Assembly: GCF_013410215.1 (NCBI RefSeq)
Contig: NZ_JACCFQ010000001.1
Span: 744,001-808,000, forward strand
Direction of reading: 5' to 3'
Length of the DNA stretch: 64,000 nucleotides
Source: Nesterenkonia sandarakina
GTDB lineage: Bacteria; Actinomycetota; Actinomycetes; Actinomycetales; Micrococcaceae
Shown here piece by piece: positions 1-8,160 of the stretch (its first letter is position 1; each line of letters begins with the position of its first letter). Position numbers and translations under genes: made by a program. The notes under the pieces were generated by a model. That model did no database searches. It was given only the letters and a program-made list of their open reading frames with translations, and was not told the origin of the DNA.

Positions 1-1052
1 GTGCGCTCGAGCAGCCGGGCCAGCCGGGAGGGACGCCGCGCCAGCCACAGCGCCAGCGGGATCGCAATCGCGGTGGTGGCCAGCGCGGCAAGACCGGCTG
101 CCCAGAGCGAGCTCAGCAGCGCCGAACCGATCTCGGCCAGCGACCCGGGCCGGGAGACCCCGCGCAGGCTCCAGACCAGCAGGGCGGAGAGCGGGACCGC
201 CAGCGCGGTCAGCACCGGCGCCCAGGCCAGCGCGAGGATCGGGAGCCCCCACCGGCCCATGCTGAAACGAGCCGGGCGGGCGCGTCCCTCGCCGGAGAGC
301 GTGGAGTACCGGGTCCCGGTGCGGCGGACCCGGCCTTCGAGGATCAGCAGGCACAGCGTGAAGACCAGCAGCACCGAGGACAGCGCGACCCCGCCGAGCC
401 GGTCGAAGCCCATCGAGAAGCTGGTGAACACGGCCCGCGTGAAGGTGTCCACCCGCAGGATCGAGACCGCACCGAAGTCGGCGATGACGTAGATCGCGCA
501 GAGCAGGGTTCCCGCGGTGATCGCCGGGGCGGCCTGCCGGACGGTGACATGGAAGAACGTGTCCACCGGGCCGCGGCCCAGCGCGCGGGCCGCCTCCTCC
601 TGGGCCGGGTCCACCGAGACCAGGGCGGCGACCACCGGGAGGTAGATATACGGGTAGGTCACCGAGGTGATCACGATCGCCGCGGCGAGGAAGCCTTCGA
701 AGCTGGTGCCCGGGTTGATGAGGGCGTTCATGGACTGCCAGCCGAAGGCGGCGACGTAGCTGGGGACCGCCAGCGGCAGCGCTGCGGCGACCCCGAGGAT
801 CAGCCGCCCCGGGAGCTGGGTGCGGGTGACCAGGAACGCCAGTCCCACCCCGAGGACCAGGCAGGCCACGGTGACGGTGCCGGTGAGCGTGAGAGAGGTG
901 TAGGCCAGTCGGGCGCTGCGCGCGCTGAACACGGTGTCCAGGAAGTCCGGCAGCGGGAACTGGGCCAGCCGGATGATCAGGTAGATCAGCGGCAGCAGCG
1001 CCACCGAGGTGGCGATGAGTGCGGCGGCGCGCAGCCACAGCGGCACCGCCAC
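1..1052 (-). CDS. Iron(III) ABC transporter permease (FbpB/SfuB type), 3' end cut by window
   Basis: Inner-membrane permease that would carry ferric iron from the lipoprotein encoded just upstream. The minus strand reads as one open frame of about 350 codons with successive hydrophobic segments and two repeated permease halves, as in FbpB-type proteins that fuse two BPD_transp_1 domains. The first half carries a loop near 590-620 reading EEAARALGRGP, the EAA motif that contacts the ATPase; the second half begins near position 180 and runs off the window. No ATG is available. I chose GTG at 1052 (VAVPLWLRAAAL) because the frame opens only after the stop of the upstream gene 70 bases away. The ATPase subunit is presumably beyond the left edge. 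Family call is firm; iron specificity rests on the neighbour and the iron box. Confidence 0.85.
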   Translation of the reverse strand, partial: MAVPLWLRAAALIATSVALLPLIYLIIRLAQFPLPDFLDTVFSARSARLAYTSLTLTGTVTVACLVLGVGLAFLVTRTQLPGRLILGVAAALPLAVPSYVAAFGWQSMNALINPGTSFEGFLAAAIVITSVTYPYIYLPVVAALVSVDPAQEEAARALGRGPVDTFFHVTVRQAAPAITAGTLLCAIYVIADFGAVSILRVDTFTRAVFTSFSMGFDRLGGVALSSVLLVFTLCLLILEGRVRRTGTRYSTLSGEGRARPARFSMGRWGLPILALAWAPVLTALAVPLSALLVWSLRGVSRPGSLAEIGSALLSSLWAAGLAALATTAIAIPLALWLARRPSRLARLLER

Positions 1053-1121
1053 GCGCCCGTTCCCTGCGGAGACGGAGCGTGCGGCGGTGCACGCGGGTGC
1101 TTGCAGCTGCGGGGAGATGGG

Positions 1122-2174
1122 TCAGCCCACCAGGCCCGATTCGACGATCATCTCCACGGAGGTCTCCAGGTCATCGAGCTGGTTCAGGTCGATCTCGGGG
1201 GCGTCGAGCTCCTCCAGGCTGGGCATGCCCTCGGGCCCGTCGACGCCCTCGATCAGCGGGTACTCCGCGGTCTCCTCGGCGAAGTAGGTCTGACCCTCGG
1301 TGCTGAGCATGAACTCGGTCAGAGAGGCGGCGGCGGGGTTCTCGGAGTTCAGCACGCCGACACCTGCCACATTGACCAGCGAGCCGACGTCGCCGTCGCT
1401 GAAGAGGTGGTTCGCCACGTTCAGCTCCTCGGGGGCCTCACCGAGCTCCTTGGCGCGGCTGTAGAGGTAGTAGTGGTTCACCAGACCCATATCGAGGACA
1501 CCCTCGGCGACGTCGGTGACGATCTCACCGTTGCCCTCGCGGATCTGCGGATCGTTCGCGGCCAGATCGTCGAGGAAGCTCTGGGTCTGCTCCTCGCCCT
1601 CGATCTCGCGGTGCGCGGTCACGAAGGACTGGAAGGAGGCGTTGGTGGGGGCGACTCCGACCCGGCCGGTGTAGTCGGCGCCGGTGAGCTCATCCACGCT
1701 CGCAGGAAGGTCAGCCTCATCCACGGTGTCGGTGTTGTAGATCAGGGTGCGGACACGGCCGGAGAGACCGACCCACTGGTCCTCGGTGTCACGGTAGGCC
1801 TCGGGCACCTGCTCGAGAAGCTCGGCGTCGAGCTCATCGAAGAGGTCCTCGGCGGCCACGGCTCCGAGTGCTCCGGCGTCCTGGGCGAGGAAGACATCGG
1901 CGGGTGAGCCCTCCCCCTCCTCCAGGATCTGCGCGGCGAGCTCGGCGGTGTCTCCGTACCGGACCTCGACCTCGATGCCGGTCTCCTCGGAGAAGGTGTC
2001 GATCAGCGGCTGGATCAGTTCCTCATTGCGCCCGGAGTAGAGCACCAGGCTCTGCGCCTCGGCGCTGGCCTCCCCGCCTTCGGCGTCGGCGTCGGACTCG
2101 GCGGTGTCGCCGCAGGAGGTGACGGTCAGCGCGAGGATCGCGCCCAGAGTGACCGCCAGGGAAGTTCTGCGCAT
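1122..2174 (-). CDS. Iron(III) ABC transporter substrate-binding lipoprotein (FbpA/FutA type)
   Basis: Extracytoplasmic ferric-iron-binding protein of 350 residues, the normal family length. It has a lipoprotein signal peptide with lipobox TSC (Cys21), followed by an acidic linker rich in Asp, Glu and Ala (residues 23-40). The fold follows the class II iron-binding family: YSGRNEELIQPLIDTF opens the first lobe, and GLVNHYYLYSRAKEL near residue 233 supplies the adjacent tyrosines that coordinate Fe3+ in this family. It is the first gene of the operon; the permease follows after 70 bases. An iron-regulator-like box lies 61 bases upstream of the start, which supports an iron rather than a thiamine or putrescine substrate. 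Confidence 0.9.
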   Translation of the reverse strand: MRRTSLAVTLGAILALTVTSCGDTAESDADAEGGEASAEAQSLVLYSGRNEELIQPLIDTFSEETGIEVEVRYGDTAELAAQILEEGEGSPADVFLAQDAGALGAVAAEDLFDELDAELLEQVPEAYRDTEDQWVGLSGRVRTLIYNTDTVDEADLPASVDELTGADYTGRVGVAPTNASFQSFVTAHREIEGEEQTQSFLDDLAANDPQIREGNGEIVTDVAEGVLDMGLVNHYYLYSRAKELGEAPEELNVANHLFSDGDVGSLVNVAGVGVLNSENPAAASLTEFMLSTEGQTYFAEETAEYPLIEGVDGPEGMPSLEELDAPEIDLNQLDDLETSVEMIVESGLVG

Positions 2175-2234
2175 AGCTGTGTTCCTTCTTCTCGCATCGC
2201 AGGCTCACCCGTCCGGAGCCTGATTGATCTGATC

Positions 2235-2253
2235 CAAGGTTACCCTAAGATAC
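2235..2253. promoter_or_regulatory. DtxR/IdeR-like iron box
   Basis: The sequence CAAGGTTACCCTAAGATAC matches the DtxR/IdeR consensus TTAGGTTAGSCTAACCTAA at 13 of 19 positions, including the GGTTA half and the CTAA half. It lies 61 bases upstream of the iron-binding lipoprotein start. Inferred role: Fe2+-dependent repression of the iron uptake operon. Confidence 0.7.
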
Positions 2254-2255
2254 GC

Positions 2256-2271
2256 AAGACAAGTGTGTCTT
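2256..2271. promoter_or_regulatory. Inverted repeat AAGACA-N4-TGTCTT in the divergent promoter region
   Basis: Perfect 6-bp arms (2256-2261 and 2266-2271) with spacer AGTG. It lies 2 bases from the iron box and 50 bases upstream of the nucleoside hydrolase start, so it may be the operator for that operon or a promoter element. No cognate regulator gene is adjacent. Confidence 0.4.
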
Positions 2272-2321
2272 AATTGAATAAGGCTCTCTATGTAGCGGGG
2301 CCTTCGGGTGCACCCGGCACA

Positions 2322-3440
2322 ATGGGACGGGTGATCCCTCTCTTCCTCGACTGTGACCCCGGCATCGATGATGCACTCGCGCTGGGCTGGCTGTTCTGCC
2401 AGGACGACGTCGAGATCACCGGCATCGCGGCGAGCGGCGGCAACGTCTCCACCGCCCAGGTGCTGACGAACACGCTGGGCTGGCTGCAGCTGGCCGGGCG
2501 CACCGACCTGTGTGTGCACGCAGGGGCAGAGCACCCGCTGGCCGGAGTCAGCGAGTACGCCGAGGAGACCCACGGCGACACCGGCGCCGGCTATGCCCAG
2601 CTGCCTGTCGGTGGGATCGCCGGCGGATTCACCGCCGATGCGCTTCCCGCCGCGCAGGCCTGGGTCCGGGCGGCCCACGCTCATCCGGGTGAGCTGCTCG
2701 GAGTGCTCACCGGACCGGCCACCAACCTGGCCCTGGCACTTCAGCTGGAGCCCCGGCTCCCGCAGCTGCTCAAGCGGCTCTTCATCATGGGCGGGGCCTT
2801 CAACTACCGGGGCAACACCCGGCCCACCACCGAGTGGAACATCAGCTATGACCCGGAGGCCGCGAAGGGCGTGCTCGACGCCTTCGGTGCCGCAGCCCGG
2901 CTGCCGGTGATCGGCCCGATCGAGGCCACCGAGGCGGTGGCGCTGACCCCTGATCTGCTGGCGAGAATGCTCGAAGGTCCCTGCTCCGCGCAGTGGTCAG
3001 CCTTTCTGGAGCAGCTGGCCGAGGCGCTGCGGTTCTACTTCGAGTTCCATGAGAGCGATGGCCACGGCTACCTCGCCCATGTCCACGACCCCTATGTCAC
3101 GGCCGCCGCCGTTCTCTGGGCGCGAAACCAGGCTCAGCACCAGCCGCAGACCCCCGTCCGGCGCCATCAGGAGAGCCCCTCCCCCACGGCGAAGGCTGAC
3201 CCAGATTCGTCCGCACCTCCCGCAGACGGGATAATTCCCTGGGCGCGCAAGACCGAGCAGGCAGCGGTCGACGTCGAGCTCATCGGCTCCCTGACCCGTG
3301 GCGAGACCGTGGCCGATTGGCTGGGCCGCTGGGGCCGTGCGCCGAATGCGGAGATCATCCGCAGCCTGGACGCCGAGGCGTTCCTGGATCACCTCACCAC
3401 CACCTTGAGAAGAGGACCACAACACCATGACTCACACTGA
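2322..3440 (+). CDS. Inosine/uridine-preferring nucleoside hydrolase family protein
   Basis: Cleaves the N-glycosidic bond of ribonucleosides to base plus ribose. Near the N-terminus it carries the family signature DCDPGIDDALAL, the Asp cluster that binds Ca2+ and the ribose. FIMGGAFNYRGN and the TEWNISYDPEAA segment are further conserved active-site regions. The protein is 372 residues, longer than the usual 310-320, because of a Pro/Gln/Ser-rich insert around residues 270-310 (HQPQTPVRRHQESPSPT) between HDPYVTAAAV and the final domain. ATG 2322 was chosen because the motif begins about ten residues later; a further ATG lies in frame at 2274. The stop overlaps the next gene by 14 bases, which couples it to an ECF transporter and suggests that imported nucleosides are hydrolysed on entry. 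Confidence 0.88.
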   Translation: MGRVIPLFLDCDPGIDDALALGWLFCQDDVEITGIAASGGNVSTAQVLTNTLGWLQLAGRTDLCVHAGAEHPLAGVSEYAEETHGDTGAGYAQLPVGGIAGGFTADALPAAQAWVRAAHAHPGELLGVLTGPATNLALALQLEPRLPQLLKRLFIMGGAFNYRGNTRPTTEWNISYDPEAAKGVLDAFGAAARLPVIGPIEATEAVALTPDLLARMLEGPCSAQWSAFLEQLAEALRFYFEFHESDGHGYLAHVHDPYVTAAAVLWARNQAQHQPQTPVRRHQESPSPTAKADPDSSAPPADGIIPWARKTEQAAVDVELIGSLTRGETVADWLGRWGRAPNAEIIRSLDAEAFLDHLTTTLRRGPQHHDSH

Positions 3441-4386
3441 CCCGCACTCTGGGCAGGGGTCCGTCACCGCGGCGGATCCCGGAGAAACCCCGAAGACGCA
3501 CCCGCAGCAGACCCGCACTCCTAAAGCTCGCACCGCCAAGACTCGCGACACCGACCGCGCGGGCAACCAGCTCCGCCCCGCTCCCCCGCTGTGGTCGACT
3601 CTGGCGCTCACCGCCGGCGCCGCCGTCATCCTGGGCACCTATCTCTGGGTGCTGACCAGCCAGCCCGCCACCCTCGGCGCCGACCTGGGCCACACCACGC
3701 TCGGCGTGATGGTCGGCTACCTGCTGGGCGCCGCGCTGATCGCAGCCGGCACGCTGCCGCGGATCCCGCGCAGCGTGCTCGCCCTGATGCCGGTGATGAT
3801 CGCGCTGAACATCGCCACCGGCCAGATCGTGGGCACCATGACCCCGATCCCGCTCTACCTGGATTCCCTGGGCACCGTAGTCATCGGCGTCATCGCCGGC
3901 CCCGCCGCCGGAGCGCTGACCGGAATCCTGACCAATGTCATCTGGGGCGTGACGATCAACCCCACCGTCATCGCCTTCACCGCCGGCTCCGCCTTCATCG
4001 GCGCCGCCGCCGGCTGGGCCGCCCGGCTCGGCGGCTTCCGCCGCATCTGGTGGGCCGTGATCGCCGGAGCCCTGGCGGGGATCCCCACCGGCCTGATCGC
4101 CACCCCGGTGGCCGCCTTCATCTACGGCGGAGGTCTCGGCGTGGGCACCGGGAGCCTCGTCGCCGCCCTGCAGGGGGCCGGTGCCTCGATGCTGGGTGCT
4201 GCCACCATCCAGGGGCTGGGCAGCGACGTGGCCGATAAGGCGATCATCTTCGCTCTGGCCTTCCTGGTGCTCGCCGCGCTGCCGAACCGGCTGCGCAGCC
4301 GATTCCCGTTCACCGAACACTCCCGGGTGAGGCGCCGGAACCGGACAGACGCGGGACCTGCGCATGCGGCTGCATCCGGCCACTGA
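3427..4386 (+). CDS. ECF transporter S component (membrane substrate-binding subunit)
   Basis: Integral membrane protein of 319 residues. A polar, Thr/Pro/Lys-rich cytoplasmic N-terminus of about 55 residues precedes roughly six hydrophobic segments. The segments LYLDSLGTVVIGVIAGPAAG and GILTNVIWGVTINPTVIAF are typical of ECF S components, which capture the substrate and pair with the T subunit through small-residue helices. It overlaps the nucleoside hydrolase by 14 bases and the T component by 23, so translation is probably coupled. Substrate is inferred to be a nucleoside from the first gene of the operon; a thiamine-precursor substrate cannot be excluded from sequence. Confidence 0.82.
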   Translation: MTHTDPHSGQGSVTAADPGETPKTHPQQTRTPKARTAKTRDTDRAGNQLRPAPPLWSTLALTAGAAVILGTYLWVLTSQPATLGADLGHTTLGVMVGYLLGAALIAAGTLPRIPRSVLALMPVMIALNIATGQIVGTMTPIPLYLDSLGTVVIGVIAGPAAGALTGILTNVIWGVTINPTVIAFTAGSAFIGAAAGWAARLGGFRRIWWAVIAGALAGIPTGLIATPVAAFIYGGGLGVGTGSLVAALQGAGASMLGAATIQGLGSDVADKAIIFALAFLVLAALPNRLRSRFPFTEHSRVRRRNRTDAGPAHAAASGH

Positions 4387-5146
4387 GCTGGTCCTGCTCG
4401 GCTGTGCGCTGCTGCTCGTCTACGGGGTTCCCTCCCCGCTGATCCCGGCCGCCGTGCTTCTATGCGCGGTGGCCGGGGCGGCGGCCTCCCCACGAGTCCG
4501 CTTTCGCAGCTGGGCGCTGACCCTGGTGGTGCTCGCCGGACCCATGCTGGTCATGGTCGGGATCATCCAGGGACTGTTCTATCCCGGCGAGCAGGCCCAG
4601 GTCCTCGCCGAGTTCGGGCCCGCCGCGGTCACCGTGGAGGGCCTCGCGCTGGCGATCCAGCTCTGGCTGCGTGTTGCCGCGATGGTCGCGGTGTGCGCAC
4701 TTTTCGCCTTCGGCTCGGATCCCTCGCGCGCCTTCGACGGGATGCTCACGCTGCGCCTTCCGCTGTCCCTGGCCTATGTCTGCGCCGCCGCGATGAGTCT
4801 GATCCCGCTGGCGCGGCACCGAATCTGGGCGGCGCTCACCGCCCGCTCGGCACGCGGCTGGGACACCGACAGATTCCTGGTGCGGCTGCGCCTGCTCCCC
4901 GGAGTGCTTGCCGGCCTGCTGATCACCGCCATCACCCAGCTGGACCAGCGCCATGACGCGCTGACCCAGCGCGGGTTCGGCCTGACCCCGCGCCCCACCC
5001 CTGCCCGGTTCTATCCCGCAGGGCCCGGTCAGCGCGGGCTGCGCTGGGGCGCCGTCCTCGGGTCCTGTCTTCTCGTGGGCGCCTCCCTGGCCGGGCTGCT
5101 CCCGCTGCCCTCGGCCACCGACCTGCTCGGAGTCCTAGATGTCTGA
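4364..5146 (+). CDS. ECF transporter T component (EcfT/CbiQ family transmembrane coupling protein)
   Basis: Transmembrane subunit of 260 residues linking the S component to the ATPases. Several hydrophobic helices are followed by the cytoplasmic coupling region, where TARSARGWDTDRFL and TQRGFGLTPRPT correspond to the two X-R-X motifs (Ala/Ser-Arg-Ser/Gly) that dock into the ATPase grooves. It overlaps the S gene by 23 bases upstream and the ATPase gene by 8 downstream. EcfT assignment is firm from the coupling motifs and the gene order. Confidence 0.85.
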   Translation: MRLHPATELVLLGCALLLVYGVPSPLIPAAVLLCAVAGAAASPRVRFRSWALTLVVLAGPMLVMVGIIQGLFYPGEQAQVLAEFGPAAVTVEGLALAIQLWLRVAAMVAVCALFAFGSDPSRAFDGMLTLRLPLSLAYVCAAAMSLIPLARHRIWAALTARSARGWDTDRFLVRLRLLPGVLAGLLITAITQLDQRHDALTQRGFGLTPRPTPARFYPAGPGQRGLRWGAVLGSCLLVGASLAGLLPLPSATDLLGVLDV

Positions 5147-6875
5147 TCCCACGATGTCTGATCCCTCGACGCCCGATTCCAGGACGCCCCCGCCCGCAGT
5201 CGTGCCCTCGGGGTGTTCCCCGCTGCTGCGTCTGACTGACTTCGGATTCACGTACCGCGGCGCCGAGACCCCGGCCCTGCAGAGCGTGGACCTGGTGCTG
5301 CGCCCCGGTGACGCCGTGGCGGTGCTCGGCCCGCAGGGCGCGGGCACCTCCACCCTGGCCCGCGCCGCCGCAGGGCTGCTGGGTGAACATGGGCAGAGCA
5401 CCGGGGTGCGTGAGGTGGCCAAGGACCGCGTGGGCATGCTCGGCGATGACCCGGAGGCCCAGCTCACCGGCCTGACCGGCACCGTCGAAGACGAGGCCGC
5501 ACTGCCGGGGCGGCTCCTCGGGCTGCCGCTGAAGGACTGCCTGGAGCGTGCCGAAGCCAGCCTGCAGGCGCTGGGCATCGCCGCCCTGGCGCAGCGTCAG
5601 CTAACCACGCTCTCCGGCGGGGAGCGCCAGCTCACCGCGCTGGCCGGGCTGCTCACCCTGCGGCCCAGCGTGCTGGTCCTCGATCAGCCCTCACAGGCCC
5701 TGGACGCGGGCGCACGACGGCGACTGGCCCGGTCCCTGCGCGCGTTCCGGGATGCCGGGGGCGCGGTGCTGCTCACCGGACATCAGCACGATGATCTCAC
5801 CGCGGACTGTGACCGGGTGCTGTTCCTGGACCAGAGCCGACCGGCCACTGATGCAAAGGAGGAGCGCTCAGCACCGGACCGCGTCACCGAGCAGCCTGGT
5901 CAGGGGGAGCCAGCGCAGCCTGACCTGGCGGAGCCAGACCAGCCGGATCAGGCGTCGGGGAGGCCTGACCAGCGACCCCAGGATGAGCTGCGGCTGGACC
6001 CCGCGCGGCTTGATCGGCATGGGATCTGGGATGTCCGGCGCGCACCCTCCCGCCCCGCTCCGCAGCCCGCCCCGACCACGCAGCCCGCCCCATCACGGCA
6101 GTCCGCCCCAGCCCGGCACCCCGAAGCAGCATCCAATCCTGCCCCGGAGCCCAGCCGCGATGCGGCAACCGGCCGCAACACAGACGTGCAGCTGCACGTG
6201 CAAGGACTCTCGGTCACCCGAGGTGACCGCCCGGTGCTCCAGGACCTCGGGCTGGAGCTGCGCGCCGGGGAGGTCACCGCCCTGCTGGGCGCCAATGGCT
6301 CCGGGAAGTCCACGCTGCTCGGCGCCCTGGCCGGACTGCTGCCCGTGGCGCCGGGGGCCCAGATCACCGGGCCGCGCGGCGTCGAGCTCGCGGGGACCCC
6401 GGCGCATGTCCGGGCCGCTCATCTGGCCTGGGTGGGCCAGGACCCCGGGGACCAGCTCTCCGCCTCCACGGTGCGCGCGGAGCTGCTGCGTGCGGCACCG
6501 CTGGGCCCCGGCGGGCGTCGGCTGCGCCGGGCGGATCGTCAGCGCGCCCGGGCTCAGCGAGAACTAGCCGTGGACCACGTGCTGCAGACCGCGGGACTCA
6601 CCGACCACGCGCAGGAGCACCCCTATGATCTGGTGCCCGCCCAGCGCAAGGATTGTGTGATCGCCTCGGCGCTGCTGCTGGGGCCTGCGGTGCTGCTGCT
6701 GGACGAGCCCACGCTGGGCCGGGATGCGGCCGGGATGGATCGGCTGAGCACCCTGGTCCGCGGATTCACCGCGGCGGGGGGCGCGGTCTTGGTGGCCACC
6801 CATGATCAGCGCTGGGCGGCGGAGATCAGCGAGCATCAGCTGCGCCTGGACGGAGCAGACTCACCTTCGCAGTGA
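5139..6875 (+). CDS. ECF transporter fused ATPase A-A' with one degenerate nucleotide site
   Basis: Two ABC ATPase domains in one chain of 578 residues, joined by a Pro/Gln/Asp-rich linker (about residues 225-345). Domain 1: the Walker A is GPQGAGTST, with Thr70 where Lys is expected; the signature LSGGERQ (158-164) is intact; the Walker B ends LVLDQPS with Gln183 in place of the catalytic Glu; and the Q-loop reads GDDPEAQ. Domain 2: the Walker A GANGSGKST (Lys390) and Walker B LLLDEPT (Glu523) are intact, but the signature is LVPAQRK (498-504) instead of LSGGQ. In an ABC dimer each site pairs the Walker motifs of one domain with the signature of the other. One site is therefore complete and the other lacks all its key residues. 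It powers the ECF transporter encoded just upstream. Confidence 0.9.
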   Translation: MSDPTMSDPSTPDSRTPPPAVVPSGCSPLLRLTDFGFTYRGAETPALQSVDLVLRPGDAVAVLGPQGAGTSTLARAAAGLLGEHGQSTGVREVAKDRVGMLGDDPEAQLTGLTGTVEDEAALPGRLLGLPLKDCLERAEASLQALGIAALAQRQLTTLSGGERQLTALAGLLTLRPSVLVLDQPSQALDAGARRRLARSLRAFRDAGGAVLLTGHQHDDLTADCDRVLFLDQSRPATDAKEERSAPDRVTEQPGQGEPAQPDLAEPDQPDQASGRPDQRPQDELRLDPARLDRHGIWDVRRAPSRPAPQPAPTTQPAPSRQSAPARHPEAASNPAPEPSRDAATGRNTDVQLHVQGLSVTRGDRPVLQDLGLELRAGEVTALLGANGSGKSTLLGALAGLLPVAPGAQITGPRGVELAGTPAHVRAAHLAWVGQDPGDQLSASTVRAELLRAAPLGPGGRRLRRADRQRARAQRELAVDHVLQTAGLTDHAQEHPYDLVPAQRKDCVIASALLLGPAVLLLDEPTLGRDAAGMDRLSTLVRGFTAAGGAVLVATHDQRWAAEISEHQLRLDGADSPSQ

Positions 6876-6888
6876 TCCAAGGCCCGCA

Positions 6889-6911
6889 CCGACGCGAGGT
6901 CGCTGCGTCGG
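6889..6911. terminator. Hairpin between convergent genes, possible bidirectional terminator
   Basis: CCGACGC (6889-6895) and GCGTCGG (6905-6911) form a 7-bp stem with a 9-base loop, between the ECF ATPase stop and the LysE-type stop. There is no T-tract. Confidence 0.4.
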
Positions 6912-6950
6912 CACCCTTGAAGCGGCACCGCACCTAGACCGGCGCCACAC

Positions 6951-7562
6951 CTAGAGCGGCAGCGACTCCCAGGTGTCCACGATGGCGGGCACCACCGAGG
7001 CCACCAGCAGTCCGGCCATGACCAGGTTGAAGATCAGCATGTGCTTCGGCTGGGAGATCACCTTGCCGGCGCCGACCCCGAGCAGGGTCCAGGCCACGGT
7101 GAAGGGGGCGCCGAAGGTGCAGGCCACGAGCGCGATCACGGCGACCTCGAGCATGAAGGAGTCCCAGAAGCCGGTGAAGGCGCTCAGCGCCGCCACCGAG
7201 AGGGTCCAGGCCTTCGGGTTCACGAACTGGAAGAGCGCCATCTGCACGAATCCCGGCGGGGTGGCTCCGGGCTTGGGGGTCAGCGTGGTGGGGCCGTTGG
7301 CGATCTTGAACGCGAGCCAGAGCAGATACAGGATCCCGATCGGACGCAGGATGTCGAGGATCACCGGCCACTGCTCCAGTGCCTGGCCCAGACCGATTCC
7401 CACCAGCAGCACCATGGTCGGGAAGCCGACGTTGACTCCCAGGATCGCCGGCAGCGTGCGCTTGAAGCCATAGGCGGCTCCGGAGGCCATCACGATGGTG
7501 TTGTTAGGTCCCGGGGTGCCCGCGCCGGCCACCACGAAGAGCATCAGAGAGAGAATCGCCAC
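6951..7562 (-). CDS. LysE family amino-acid/metabolite exporter
   Basis: Membrane protein of 203 residues with about six hydrophobic segments. The N-terminal signature GTPGPNNTIVMASGAAYG matches the LysE/RhtB pattern PGPN(x) followed by a glycine-rich helix, and FVNPKAWTL is the second conserved motif (NPK). It begins with GTG and follows the TetR gene after 9 bases, so it is the last gene of an MFS-TetR-LysE operon. The substrate cannot be read from the sequence; efflux of an amino acid or a toxic analogue is the family expectation. Confidence 0.85.
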   Translation of the reverse strand: MAILSLMLFVVAGAGTPGPNNTIVMASGAAYGFKRTLPAILGVNVGFPTMVLLVGIGLGQALEQWPVILDILRPIGILYLLWLAFKIANGPTTLTPKPGATPPGFVQMALFQFVNPKAWTLSVAALSAFTGFWDSFMLEVAVIALVACTFGAPFTVAWTLLGVGAGKVISQPKHMLIFNLVMAGLLVASVVPAIVDTWESLPL

Positions 7563-7571
7563 TGGTCGAGA

Positions 7572-8144
7572 CTACTCTGCCGGTACGGTCGCGTTCTGCG
7601 CGAGCGCGATGATCTCCTCGGTGACTCGTTCCCGCAGCCGGGGGTCCAGCCGTTCGGTGGAGAGCGCCTCGTAGAACCACAGTCCGTCGGCGGCGAGCCG
7701 CGCGATGAAGCGCTGGACCGCGGCGGCTTCCGCGGCGTCGTCGTCGGAAGCCTGCGCCGTCTCGGGGGGCTGCGGGGCCCAACGGGCGAAGATCTCATCC
7801 CAGGCGGCGTTGGCCACCGGGTCCTCGGATGCCTCGAGCATCAGCAGCAACTCCGCGCGCTCCGGGTTCTGCGAGAGCCGCACGAAGGCGCGGAAGCGTT
7901 CGTCCCGGTTCAGCTGGGCCGCGGTGCCGCCGGCCTCTGCCTCCAGCGCCAGCTCCCAGTTCTCCGCCACGTGCCGGTGCAGCCCGAGCAGCAGCTCCTC
8001 CCGGGACGGAAAGTGATACAGCAGCCCGCCCTTGGTCATTCCCGCCTCGGCGGCCACGGATTCATAGGTCAGGGTGGTCACGCCTTCGCGCTGGACCACA
8101 CGGGTGGCGGCGTCGAGGATCTCGCGGCGTTTGGAGGGTCGCAC
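7572..8144 (-). CDS. TetR/AcrR family transcriptional repressor
   Basis: 190 residues. The N-terminal helix-turn-helix is typical: RREILDAATRVVQREG, then YESVAAEAGMTKGGLLYHFP. The C-terminal ligand domain is not assigned to a ligand. It sits 16 bases after the MFS exporter, so it probably autoregulates as part of the efflux operon. The likely operator is the 11-bp-arm palindrome lying on the promoter in front of the MFS gene. A drug-responsive derepressor is inferred from this arrangement. Confidence 0.88.
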   Translation of the reverse strand: MRPSKRREILDAATRVVQREGVTTLTYESVAAEAGMTKGGLLYHFPSREELLLGLHRHVAENWELALEAEAGGTAAQLNRDERFRAFVRLSQNPERAELLLMLEASEDPVANAAWDEIFARWAPQPPETAQASDDDAAEAAAVQRFIARLAADGLWFYEALSTERLDPRLRERVTEEIIALAQNATVPAE

Positions 8145-8160
8145 AGGGGTTCGTCTCCGC

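Noticed and set aside
549-1907. Long open plus-strand frame over the iron permease
   Set aside because: It is antisense to the permease and binding protein, whose minus-strand frames show clear family motifs; the plus-strand product is low-complexity Gly/Gln/Arg.
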